Source: Sphaerochaeta sp. (GTDB taxonomy: Bacteria > Spirochaetota > Spirochaetia > Sphaerochaetales > Sphaerochaetaceae). Taken from it: DNA of 6,029 nt. The number at the start of each line of letters is the position of its first letter. Within the stretch, counting starts at the first letter, position 1. Location: the NCBI GenBank assembly GCA_003446545.1, contig DMAO01000105.1, positions 1 to 6,029 of the forward strand, read 5' to 3'. The translations under genes and the position numbers were made by a program. Of the stretch, positions 1 to 6,029 are shown in pieces. Below the pieces are notes generated by a model that did no database searches, was not told the origin of the DNA, and saw only the letters and a list, made by a program, of their open reading frames with translations.

Positions 1-356
1 ATGTAAGCCCCAACAGGCTTACGATCCTTGTCCAGGACACCCAGGGCAACAGCCCAGGAGGGGAGGCCTTGGGAGTAGACGTCGGTTCCGTCTATGGGAT
101 CCAGGACAAAGGTGTAGGGTGCTTCCAGACTAAAGGTAGTGAGGGTTTCCTCACTGATGATGTTCGCTTCGGGAAAGAGGGAACTGACTACTGATAGAAT
201 CCTCTTGGAGATGGAAAGGTCTGTCTCGGTGATGACCGAACCGTCAGTCTTGTAGGCCCGATGAATCTCTCTTTGCCGCTCTTTGGCATAGAGGCCGGCA
301 TCCTCTACAGCCTTTGCGAGTATATCGAGTTTTTTACTGTCAAGTTGTAATTCCAT
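1..356 (-). CDS. Inositol monophosphatase family protein, N-terminal part (cut by window edge)
   Basis: This is the first 118 codons of a Mg2+-dependent sugar/inositol phosphate phosphatase of the IMPase/CysQ/FBPase superfamily; the rest lies beyond base 1. Seen in the translation: a KTDGSVITETD segment (residues 36-46, the K-x-D-x-S-x-V-T-x-x-D entry motif), a SEE metal-ligand pair (68-70) and the hallmark DPIDGTD (86-92), followed by GLPSWAVALGVL. The family removes a phosphate from inositol phosphates or related small phosphate esters, using metals held by these Glu and Asp residues. The segment after DGT reads DVYSQGLPSW, unlike the DGTKEF of typical CysQ, so an IMPase-like enzyme is more likely than a PAP phosphatase, but the substrate cannot be fixed. 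The ATG at 356 is preceded by an in-frame TGA (380-378). A modest AAGAAGG lies 12 nt upstream. It is transcribed divergently from mfd. The family call is sure; the exact function is not. Confidence 0.9.
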   Translation of the reverse strand, partial: MELQLDSKKLDILAKAVEDAGLYAKERQREIHRAYKTDGSVITETDLSISKRILSVVSSLFPEANIISEETLTTFSLEAPYTFVLDPIDGTDVYSQGLPSWAVALGVLDKDRKPVGAY

Positions 357-379
357 TCTATTGCATAACCTTCTTGCTC

Positions 380-406
380 ATGATAGGGTAATGGCGCTTA
401 TGCAAA
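380..406 (-). promoter_or_regulatory. Possible promoter of the IMPase-family gene
   Basis: On the minus strand a TATCAT hexamer (385-380, five of six matches to TATAAT) lies about 24 nt before the ATG at 356. A weak TTTGCA (406-401) sits 15 nt upstream of it as a -35 candidate. The short spacer and poor -35 make this tentative. The hexamer overlaps the translation-start region of mfd on the other strand, so expression of the two genes may interfere. This is inference from sequence only. Confidence 0.25.
385..388 (+). promoter_or_regulatory. Weak ribosome-binding site used to choose the mfd start
   Basis: AGGG lies 11 nt before ATG 400, only 2 nt before ATG 391 and 17 nt before ATG 406. It lies downstream of the alternative TTG 361, which has no purine-rich site before it. 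The spacing therefore favours ATG 400, but the site is short and the choice is uncertain. Confidence 0.35.
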
Positions 407-3400
407 TGCCTATCGCCACGATCGTTCAATCGTATATCAAAAGCAGTCCTGCCTACAAGGCGTATGCCTCGGGAGTTCCATCTCTCTCTGTCCAGAGCCT
501 CGAAGGGTACCCTCTGGCTCTCTTTTTGCGTCTGCTCAGCCGACGCGAAAAGAGGCGTATCTGGGTAATCTGCCCCACAGAAGAGAGCGCCCTAGCCCTG
601 CTTAAGGACAACGGCCTACGCATCGATACCAAGAGCGTCATGCAGACGCCTTTGAGCAAGGAGGAGGTGAAGACCATCTACCTTCCCAGCCATGGCAGGA
701 AGCTCTACTCAACCTTTACCGGCGATGATATTGAATACTTACAGCTGAAACGGCTTTCCTCGATCAGGGATTGTGCTCATGGCATCATCATCACCCACCT
801 GCGGCCTTTTGTCAGCCAGGTGGTCTCCCCTAAGGCCCTTGGGGACGCTGAACTGTCTATCCGAATCAATTCCCCGTTCGACCCAATCAAGCTTGCAGAG
901 GAGCTAGGAGGGGCAGGATACATCAATACTGTAGCAACCAGTGGCCCCGGGGAGTTCTCCGTACGGGGAGAAGTCATGGATATCTTTCCCTATGAGAGTG
1001 AGAGCCCCTACCGAATCTATGCAGACTGGGACACGGTAGGCAAGATTAGTATCTTCAACCCTGTCACCCAGGAGACCACAGCAAAGGTGGGCAGCTTCTC
1101 CCTCTCCTTAGTCGATGCTTCCAGCGCCAAATTGCTTACCTCTTCCATCGAGGAGTATTTTTCCAAGGATGATTTCTTCTGCTTTGTCGGCGACCAGAGG
1201 CTAGCCACCAGTTATCACAGTCTCACTCTCGAGGCAAAGGCCCTATACCGTGAGGCGTTTCTGGAAGACCGTGAGGCTTTGAAGCCAGACCAGCTCCTCT
1301 TTGATTTCCCCGCTTTCCAGAAGCGTGTGCCCAAGGCTATTACGCTGGTGGACATCTCGGGGCAAAAGGAGGATGTCTACTCATATGATATTGGTGGGCC
1401 TCGTTCCTATTTTGGCAACTTCGTCCTGCTCAAGGAAGAGCTTCAGAGCCTGCAAAAGGATGGATGGCAGATAACGATATTTTCCGAGAATCTGCTGCAA
1501 AAGCAACGCCTTATGCAAATGCTCAGTGATTTCCCTACCCTCCAGTGGGAGACCCAGGAAATATCAGGAGGCTTCTCCATCCCTAGCGAGAAGGTCATAG
1601 CCATCTGCGAACATGAGATTTTCGGTCGTCGTCGTCAGGTAGTCAAGACACTGCAACATACCCAGTCATCTCCGCTGGACTCCTTTGTCGACCTCAATGA
1701 AGGCGACTATGTCGTTCATGTGAACTACGGGGTGGGCCAGTTCGTCAAGATCGACCGTATCTCCAGCTTTGACCGTGAACGGGACTTCATCAAGATAGAG
1801 TATGCCGACAGTGAGATGCTCTATGTTCCCATTGAGCAGGCTAACCTGGTCCAGCGCTACATAGGTAGTGAAAAGGGTGCACCCCGAAAGGATACACTCG
1901 GAGGACAGGGTTGGGAGAACAAGAAGAAGAAGGCCCGAAAGAGTGCTGAGGACCTGGCAAAGCATCTTATCGCCCTCTATGCCAAGCGCAAGAACAGTAT
2001 CGGATTTTCCTTCCCAAAGGATACCGACTGGCAGTTGCAGTTCGAGGCTTCCTTTCCTTTCGATGAGACAGCTGACCAGCTGACCTGCATTGAGGACATC
2101 AAGGAAGATATGGAGAAGCCGATGGTCATGGACCGTCTGGTATGTGGGGATGTCGGCTATGGGAAGACTGAGATAGCCTTCCGTGCCGCCTTTAAAGCTG
2201 TCATGGGGGGCAAACAGGTGGCATTTCTTGCGCCTACGACCATCATTGCAGAACAGCACTATGACAACTTTCTCACGCGAGTGGGTTCCTTTCCCATCAG
2301 GTGTGCGCACCTGTCAAGAATCGTGCCCAAGAAAGAGCAGAAAAAGACCCTGCTTGCCGTTGCCGAAGGCAAGGTGGACATACTCTTCGGTACCCATAGG
2401 ATATTGCAAAAGGATATTCTCTACCGCGACCTTGGTTTGCTCGTCGTAGATGAGGAACAACGCTTTGGGGTGAAGGACAAGGAACGCATCAAGACGATGA
2501 GGACGAGCATCGACTCGCTTTCCTTAAGCGCAACACCCATCCCGCGGACCTTGTACATGTCGCTGCTGAAGATTCGTGACATGTCGCTGCTTACCACCCC
2601 TCCCATAGCCAGGATGCCCATCAAGACCATTATTGATGAGTATGATGAGTACGTCATCTACCGCGCCATACGCGAGGAGATCGCCCGTGGTGGGCAGATC
2701 TTCTATCTGCACAACAGGATCGAGACCCTCGAGAATGTAGTGAATCAGCTTTCACAGAACCTGCCTGAACTTATCATAGAAAGTGCCCATGGTCAGATGG
2801 ACAGCTCAAAGCTTGAGGATACGATGCGGCGTTTTGTCCACCAGGGCATCCAGGTTTTGGTATCGACGACCATCATTGAGAACGGGATCGACATCCCCAA
2901 TGTGAATACCATCATCATCGATCGGGCAGACCGCTATGGTCTGAGCCAGCTTTACCAGCTGCGCGGCAGGGTGGGGCGCAATGACCGCCAGGCCTATGCC
3001 TACCTCTTCTACCCTCAGGGAAGCGCTCTCAGTGAGATAGCGGTCAAACGTCTGAAGATCATCAGCGAGAATACAGAGCTGGGATCTGGCTTCAAGGTTG
3101 CCATGAAGGATATGGAGATCAGGGGAAAGGGCAATCTCCTAGGAAGGGAGCAGAGCGGGCAGCTCGCTTCGGTGGGGCTGGACATGTACATCAGGATCCT
3201 TGATGAGGCGATCGCAGACCTGCAGAAGGGTGGTGAGCGGGAAGAGGAGAAGGAAGTATTCCTTGAACTCGATTATACAGGGTTCATTCCCGACTCCTAT
3301 ATCAAGGCACCCCAGGTCAAGTTCGATATCTACCGTAAGATAGCCTCCATAGCTGATGAAAAAAGCCTGCAACAGCTCAATAGTGAGCTAGCAGACCGAT

Positions 3401-3690
3401 TCGGACCTCTTCCTGAAGAGGTCGCGAACCTACTATATATCGCTGAGATCAAGATACTCTGCCGCAAACTCTCCATTGTGCATCTGACGGACCGCAAGGG
3501 CACTGTCACCTTGGAGTTTGGCAGGGTAGCCAAGCTGAATGTAGAGAAGGTAATGGCCCTCATTGCCCTGAGCAACAAGCGTGTCAACCTCGATCCCAGA
3601 CGGATGAATTTCATGTATGTCAAGATTGATGCAGTCTCATTGCGTGACAAGGCCCTGTTCCTTATGGAACAGTTGCAGCGGCTGTTGTAG
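400..3690 (+). CDS. mfd: Transcription-repair coupling factor Mfd
   Basis: Mfd is a cytoplasmic ATP-dependent DNA translocase. It pushes RNA polymerase off DNA at lesions and recruits UvrA to start nucleotide excision repair. The product is 1096 aa from ATG 400; E. coli Mfd is 1148 aa. Domains in order: an N-terminal UvrB-like region (to about 400) with the GEFSVRG...DIFP stretch at 184 and, as usual for Mfd, no working Walker A; an RNA-polymerase-interaction (CarD-like) domain from about 436 to 500 (DYVVHVNYGVGQF...); a basic linker helix (KKKKARKSAEDLA); and the two RecG-like motor lobes. The motor shows Walker A GDVGYGKTE (583-591), DEEQ (684-687), SATPIPR (710-716), QLRGRVGR (853-860) and the translocation motif with TELGSGF and DMEIRGKGNLLG (892 to about 920). 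The C-terminal TRCF domain follows from about 952. All motor motifs are intact. Start candidates are TTG 361, ATG 391, 400 and 406; 400 has the best-placed AGGG. The gene is followed after 8 nt by trmB. Confidence 0.98.
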   Translation: MQMPIATIVQSYIKSSPAYKAYASGVPSLSVQSLEGYPLALFLRLLSRREKRRIWVICPTEESALALLKDNGLRIDTKSVMQTPLSKEEVKTIYLPSHGRKLYSTFTGDDIEYLQLKRLSSIRDCAHGIIITHLRPFVSQVVSPKALGDAELSIRINSPFDPIKLAEELGGAGYINTVATSGPGEFSVRGEVMDIFPYESESPYRIYADWDTVGKISIFNPVTQETTAKVGSFSLSLVDASSAKLLTSSIEEYFSKDDFFCFVGDQRLATSYHSLTLEAKALYREAFLEDREALKPDQLLFDFPAFQKRVPKAITLVDISGQKEDVYSYDIGGPRSYFGNFVLLKEELQSLQKDGWQITIFSENLLQKQRLMQMLSDFPTLQWETQEISGGFSIPSEKVIAICEHEIFGRRRQVVKTLQHTQSSPLDSFVDLNEGDYVVHVNYGVGQFVKIDRISSFDRERDFIKIEYADSEMLYVPIEQANLVQRYIGSEKGAPRKDTLGGQGWENKKKKARKSAEDLAKHLIALYAKRKNSIGFSFPKDTDWQLQFEASFPFDETADQLTCIEDIKEDMEKPMVMDRLVCGDVGYGKTEIAFRAAFKAVMGGKQVAFLAPTTIIAEQHYDNFLTRVGSFPIRCAHLSRIVPKKEQKKTLLAVAEGKVDILFGTHRILQKDILYRDLGLLVVDEEQRFGVKDKERIKTMRTSIDSLSLSATPIPRTLYMSLLKIRDMSLLTTPPIARMPIKTIIDEYDEYVIYRAIREEIARGGQIFYLHNRIETLENVVNQLSQNLPELIIESAHGQMDSSKLEDTMRRFVHQGIQVLVSTTIIENGIDIPNVNTIIIDRADRYGLSQLYQLRGRVGRNDRQAYAYLFYPQGSALSEIAVKRLKIISENTELGSGFKVAMKDMEIRGKGNLLGREQSGQLASVGLDMYIRILDEAIADLQKGGEREEEKEVFLELDYTGFIPDSYIKAPQVKFDIYRKIASIADEKSLQQLNSELADRFGPLPEEVANLLYIAEIKILCRKLSIVHLTDRKGTVTLEFGRVAKLNVEKVMALIALSNKRVNLDPRRMNFMYVKIDAVSLRDKALFLMEQLQRLL

Positions 3691-3694
3691 GAGG
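3689..3694 (+). promoter_or_regulatory. Strong ribosome-binding site of trmB overlapping the mfd stop
   Basis: A full AGGAGG begins inside the mfd stop codon (TAG 3688-3690) and ends 4 nt before ATG 3699. The spacer is shorter than usual, but the only nearby alternative, TTG 3696, would sit 1 nt from it. The overlap indicates that trmB is translated from the mfd transcript, possibly by ribosomes finishing mfd. Confidence 0.75.
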
Positions 3695-3698
3695 TTTG

Positions 3699-4424
3699 AT
3701 GGATACCATTTTTGATGAGATCCCTTCCCTGTCAAAGGTGGAGGATCGTGAATTTGGCACCCCTAGGACCATTAAGAGCTTTGTATTGCGATCAGCCGGT
3801 CTCAAGCCTTTCCAGGTGGAGGCCCTACGCCAGTATTATCCGACCCATGCCCTAGAGTTTCAGAGAGAGATTCTTGATCCCAAAGAGGTTTTCGGCAATG
3901 ACAAGCCTGTAATCATCGAGATTGGCTTTGGGATGGGAACCACGTCCCATAGGATCGCCAAGGAACGAAGTGAATACAACTATCTCGGTTTGGAGGTATT
4001 CCTCTCGGGTTTTGCCAAGCTGTTGAACCTCATCGGTAAGGATGACCTGCCTAACATACGCATAATGCGCTTTGATGCAGTTGAGGTTCTTACCCACATG
4101 ATTGCGGATGGCTCGGTTGCAGGCTTCCATATCTTCTTTCCTGATCCCTGGCCAAAGAAGAAACAACAGAAAAGACGACTCATTCAAGTACCGTTGGCAA
4201 TGCTGCTTGCAAGTAAGCTACAAAAAGGTGGGTACATCTACTGCGTCACCGACTGGGAAGAGTATGCCCACCAGATGCTGGAGGTGTTTGCACAGGTCCC
4301 TTCCCTTACCAACCCCTATGGGGGCTTTGCCCCTCCGAGGGAATGGCGGCCGACCACCAGTTTCGAGCAGAAGGGCCTCTCTCAGGAGTTTCCCATCAAT
4401 GAGGTGTGGGTGGAGAAGCTGTAG
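3699..4424 (+). CDS. trmB: tRNA (guanine-N7-)-methyltransferase TrmB
   Basis: TrmB transfers a methyl group from S-adenosylmethionine to N7 of guanine 46 in the variable loop of tRNAs. The product is 241 aa, close to the 239 of E. coli. Seen: an N-terminal IKSFVLR segment (25-31), SAM-binding motif I EIGFGMG (74-80), GLEV (97-100) ending strand 2, FDAVEVL (125-131), the family hallmark FPDPWP...KRR (147-160), TDWEEYA (184-190) and the C-terminal RPTTSFEQKG (217-226) that closes the active site. Oddities: the usual RHxKRR after PDPW reads KQQKRR, so the normally conserved His is Gln157. The usual GRMT/GRLT near the N-terminus reads AGLK (33-36). GIEVH is GLEVF, and the following PG is SG. The key Asp149, Arg159-Arg160 and Asp185 are present, so an active enzyme is still likely. 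ATG 3699 is chosen for its AGGAGG. The gene is the last of the mfd-trmB pair and converges on the AbiE operon. Confidence 0.95.
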   Translation: MDTIFDEIPSLSKVEDREFGTPRTIKSFVLRSAGLKPFQVEALRQYYPTHALEFQREILDPKEVFGNDKPVIIEIGFGMGTTSHRIAKERSEYNYLGLEVFLSGFAKLLNLIGKDDLPNIRIMRFDAVEVLTHMIADGSVAGFHIFFPDPWPKKKQQKRRLIQVPLAMLLASKLQKGGYIYCVTDWEEYAHQMLEVFAQVPSLTNPYGGFAPPREWRPTTSFEQKGLSQEFPINEVWVEKL

Positions 4425-4429
4425 CTTAG

Positions 4430-4508
4430 GGTGTTTACCTAGGATGAGACTACCCTCAAGGCAGTGGGGAATCGGCTCTACAGTTTATCCAGTTGTTGGA
4501 TAAACACC
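4430..4508. repeat. Eight-base inverted repeat spanning the trmB/toxin convergent junction
   Basis: GGTGTTTA (4430-4437), just after the trmB stop, is the exact reverse complement of TAAACACC (4501-4508) inside the end of the toxin gene, 63 nt apart. The 53-nt gap between the two convergent stop codons contains no GC-rich hairpin followed by a T-run on either strand. It has only a five-base AGGGT/ACCCT match (4428-4432, 4452-4456). The long loop makes a functional fold doubtful; the repeat may be chance or a trace of rearrangement. Confidence 0.3.
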
Positions 4509-5323
4509 TCTGTATTCCATAGATCTATGGAAAATTGTTCGCTGATTGGGATGAAGCGCCTGACATCATTTGCTGCTTCTCTCCAATCGATGCTTGTGAT
4601 CCTTTGGTGCAATGCATCACGAAGCCAAGTCCTGTCAACATGGACCTTCGTATCCTTCCAAGGTCCCGATTGGTGCAATGCCTCTTCAAGATACAGGTAA
4701 TTCACAGGAGTCTTTCTGGCAGTGTACCATATGAAATCATACCAATCCCGTCCTTTCACATATTTCCTGCATAACAATGCATGAATCTTACCTGCGAACA
4801 AGGTGGCAGGATTTTGTACAGAGATTGGCGATAGATAGGGGAAATCCATATACTTCAACTCATTCTGACCGCCCGATGGTGGGTTGGTGTCTATCTCCAA
4901 TTTGATTCGGATCTTTTCAAGAATCTTTGTCTTTCCTGCATACCGTAGCTGTAGGATTTTCCCAACAGCCTCGTCTTTGGGAAATGCAAGCCTGACTGTA
5001 GATTTGGTCTCATTCCTATCAGTCACTTCCATCTGGTAGCCAAATGAGGCCACATCGGTTACCACTTGCCCAAGATACTCTTGCCATGCGAATTCAGGGT
5101 TTGGTTCCAAAAGTGTGAAATCCAAATCCTCACTAAAGCGATTGAGTCCATGAAAGATGCGCAAGCAGGTTCCTCCTTGGAATGTGGCTTGACTGAAGAA
5201 GCCGGTTTTTCCCAATGATGCGAGAATTATCTCCTGGGTTATTTCCCGCAAGGCCTGCATCTCTTCAATCTCAGAAGATACGGTATATGACTTCAGCTTC
5301 TGTTCAATCATTCTTATGCTCAT
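4478..5323 (-). CDS. abiEii: AbiEii-type nucleotidyltransferase toxin (type IV toxin-antitoxin system)
   Basis: This 281-aa protein belongs to the AbiEii/AbiGii toxin family (DUF1814 nucleotidyltransferases). Seen in order: GGTCLR (50-55) and RFSEDLDF (62-69), the nucleotidyltransferase core with the metal-binding pair Asp66/Asp68; KLEIDTN (141-147), supplying a further acidic residue; LFAGKIHALL (175-184) with the family Lys; and GRDWYDF (191-197), the C-terminal family motif. In the family such proteins arrest growth when freed from the antitoxin and can block phage by abortive infection; described members bind or transfer nucleotides, and the target in this organism is unknown. All motifs are intact, so the toxin is probably active. 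The ATG at 5323 overlaps the antitoxin stop as ATGA, with AAAGGAG 8 nt upstream, so translation is probably coupled and antitoxin is made first. It has no signal peptide or membrane segment. It ends 53 nt from the convergent trmB stop. Confidence 0.9.
   Translation of the reverse strand: MSIRMIEQKLKSYTVSSEIEEMQALREITQEIILASLGKTGFFSQATFQGGTCLRIFHGLNRFSEDLDFTLLEPNPEFAWQEYLGQVVTDVASFGYQMEVTDRNETKSTVRLAFPKDEAVGKILQLRYAGKTKILEKIRIKLEIDTNPPSGGQNELKYMDFPYLSPISVQNPATLFAGKIHALLCRKYVKGRDWYDFIWYTARKTPVNYLYLEEALHQSGPWKDTKVHVDRTWLRDALHQRITSIDWREAANDVRRFIPISEQFSIDLWNTEVFIQQLDKL
4483..4505 (-). repeat. Perfect 8-bp stem-loop at the end of the toxin gene
   Basis: GTTTATCC (4483-4490) and GGATAAAC (4498-4505) form a perfect inverted repeat with a 7-nt loop, covering the last toxin codons just before its TAG. 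The stem is AT-rich and no T-run follows on either strand, so it is not a standard terminator. It could protect the 3' end of the toxin mRNA or slow transcription from either direction. The hairpin is seen; any role is inferred. Confidence 0.4.
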
Positions 5324-5958
5324 GGGAACAGCTCCTTTCTTAATCCTTTGAGAAACCTGACTACTCGTCGGTTTGCATAATTGCCTTCCAATTCAAGAAA
5401 ATCGCTCTCTGCAATCTCACGCAAGCTCTCTTCATCGATACGCAGAGATTCTCTAAGTGGTAAGCTAGAAGTCCACTCATACCCATGAAGATACACATAA
5501 TCAGCGAGTGCTTTCAAAGGTGTTGCTTGGAACCATACGTTTCCCGAAGCATCCTGCAGCCTTTCAACACCAGCAAACAGAGTTTTCTGGGGAACTTTCT
5601 CATAGGTGAAATGCCCGATCGGTGTTATGAATTCTGTGGAAGGGCGGGATGTCACCGCGGTAACGGTCCTGACCGCTTCAGGGATCCATCCACAGGTGCT
5701 TAGGGCTGTCTCAAGGCTGATATAGGAGAGACTGAGAATCATGAGTGAAACCGAGTATGGGGTTACCGTACCCTTACGATACAGCGGGGCCAAGGTATAG
5801 AGGCCTCTCTTGATGTGGATGATGTCACCGTCGGCGATAGATCGCTTGACCAATGCGTATCGGGTATTTGCAGAACCGGGGACAAGAGAGGAAATTTCCA
5901 GTGTTGTGAAAACGGGAACCGGTATAGTCTCGAGAATTCTTTTCACCAACCTGTTCAT
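5320..5958 (-). CDS. abiEi: AbiEi-type antitoxin and transcriptional repressor (type IV toxin-antitoxin system)
   Basis: This 212-aa protein has the two-part layout of AbiEi antitoxins. The N-terminal winged-helix DNA-binding domain (about 1-60) has a helix-turn-helix region around TLEISSLVPGSANTRYALVK and a wing reading IIHIKRGLYTL (46-56). The C-terminal domain starts with YISLETALSTCGWIPEAV (79-96), then VTAVTSRPSTEF (99-110), GHFTY and TPLKALADYVYL (146-157); these are characteristic AbiEi blocks. In the family the C-terminal domain counteracts the AbiEii toxin and the N-terminal domain represses the operon by binding inverted repeats in its promoter. The ATG at 5958 has GGAGAG 6 nt upstream, and no in-frame alternative is better. 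It is the first gene of the pair and overlaps the toxin start by 4 bases (ATGA). A matching inverted repeat lies just upstream at 5982-6026. Some stretches, for example near 5641-5700, are more GC-rich than the toxin gene. Confidence 0.9.
   Translation of the reverse strand: MNRLVKRILETIPVPVFTTLEISSLVPGSANTRYALVKRSIADGDIIHIKRGLYTLAPLYRKGTVTPYSVSLMILSLSYISLETALSTCGWIPEAVRTVTAVTSRPSTEFITPIGHFTYEKVPQKTLFAGVERLQDASGNVWFQATPLKALADYVYLHGYEWTSSLPLRESLRIDEESLREIAESDFLELEGNYANRRVVRFLKGLRKELFP
5332..5338 (-). promoter_or_regulatory. Ribosome-binding site of the toxin, inside the antitoxin gene
   Basis: AAAGGAG on the minus strand lies 8 nt before the toxin ATG and within the last codons of the antitoxin. 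Together with the ATGA overlap it lets the toxin be translated from the same mRNA, either by re-initiation or independently. Confidence 0.7.
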
Positions 5959-5981
5959 CCGATACTCTCCATATTAACCTA

Positions 5982-6012
5982 AATATATGACGAAACTGTC
6001 ACAATATGACAG
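5982..6012 (-). promoter_or_regulatory. Candidate promoter of the abiE operon
   Basis: On the minus strand TATATT (5987-5982) is the best -10 candidate, about 24 nt before the antitoxin ATG. That leaves a short leader which still contains the GGAGAG ribosome-binding site (5970-5965). The only upstream hexamer resembling -35 is CTGTCA (6012-6007, four of six matches) at a long 19-nt spacing, so the -35 assignment is weak. Both hexamers lie inside the inverted repeat, as expected for a repressed promoter. Confidence 0.35.
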
Positions 6013-6026
6013 TTATATCATATATT
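5982..6026. promoter_or_regulatory. Nested inverted repeat, candidate AbiEi operator
   Basis: A 45-bp near-palindrome. The inner arms AACTGTCA (5994-6001) and TGACAGTT (6007-6014) flank a 5-nt centre. The outer arms AATATATGA (5982-5990) and TCATATATT (6018-6026) are exact complements, separated from the inner arms by 3 nt each side. In total 17 of 20 arm positions pair. There is also a direct repeat ATATGAC at 5985-5991 and 6004-6010, 19 bp apart, about two helical turns. AbiEi proteins are known to bind inverted repeats in their own promoters and repress them. The symmetry and position, 24 nt upstream of the antitoxin start and over the likely promoter, fit that role. The repeat is seen directly; the binding protein is inferred. 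Confidence 0.6.
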
Positions 6027-6029
6027 CTT

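Noticed and set aside
329..338. T-run on the plus strand, considered as a terminator tail
   Set aside because: It is inside the phosphatase gene (Lys-Lys codons on the minus strand) with no GC-rich hairpin before it and no upstream plus-strand gene visible.
1666..2310. 214-codon open frame on the minus strand
   Set aside because: It lies wholly antisense to the RNA-polymerase-interaction and Walker A regions of mfd, whose motifs are unmistakable; its translation resembles no family and it is a shadow frame.
2555..2591. 13-bp direct repeat ACATGTCGCTGCT, two copies 24 nt apart
   Set aside because: It encodes the two MSLL segments just after SATPIPR, a region that is internally similar in Mfd/RecG-type motors; it is explained by coding sequence.
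4438..4443. CCTAGG palindrome between trmB and the toxin
   Set aside because: A six-base palindrome is expected by chance and nothing around it suggests a recombination or attachment site.
4102..4503. 133-codon open frame on the plus strand
   Set aside because: It overlaps the conserved C-terminal half of trmB in another frame and runs into the antisense of the toxin; the composition is that of a shadow frame.

Overview
The window is bacterial chromosomal DNA of roughly balanced base composition. It holds four complete genes and one gene cut by the left edge, with almost no spare sequence between them. The two identifiable housekeeping proteins (Mfd, TrmB) are generic bacterial ones. The style of the Mfd and TrmB sequences made me think of a spirochaete of the Sphaerochaeta/Treponema kind, but that is an impression without a database search and should be held weakly.

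Left part (1-356, minus strand): the N-terminal 118 codons of an inositol-monophosphatase-family phosphatase, running off the left edge. It stands head to head with mfd. Their start codons are only about 43 nt apart (as little as 4 nt if a TTG start is used for mfd), so the divergent promoters must overlap the genes.

Centre (400-4424, plus strand): mfd, the transcription-repair coupling factor, followed after 8 nt by trmB, the tRNA (guanine-N7) methyltransferase. The ribosome-binding site of trmB overlaps the mfd stop codon, so the two are very probably co-transcribed. TrmB is recognisable but differs from the usual signature at several normally conserved positions.

Right part (4478-5958, minus strand, converging on trmB): a complete two-gene type IV toxin-antitoxin/abortive-infection operon of the AbiE type. 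The AbiEi-like antitoxin comes first. The AbiEii-like nucleotidyltransferase toxin follows with a 4-base ATGA overlap. Immediately upstream of the antitoxin (5982-6026) is a 45-bp nested inverted repeat that covers the likely promoter. It is a good candidate for the operator through which the antitoxin would repress its own operon.

The most interesting parts are this candidate operator and the AbiE pair itself, then the divergent TrmB. The families are known. I found no clearly new system, CRISPR array, RNA gene or insertion sequence. No stretch longer than about 70 bases lacks a gene.
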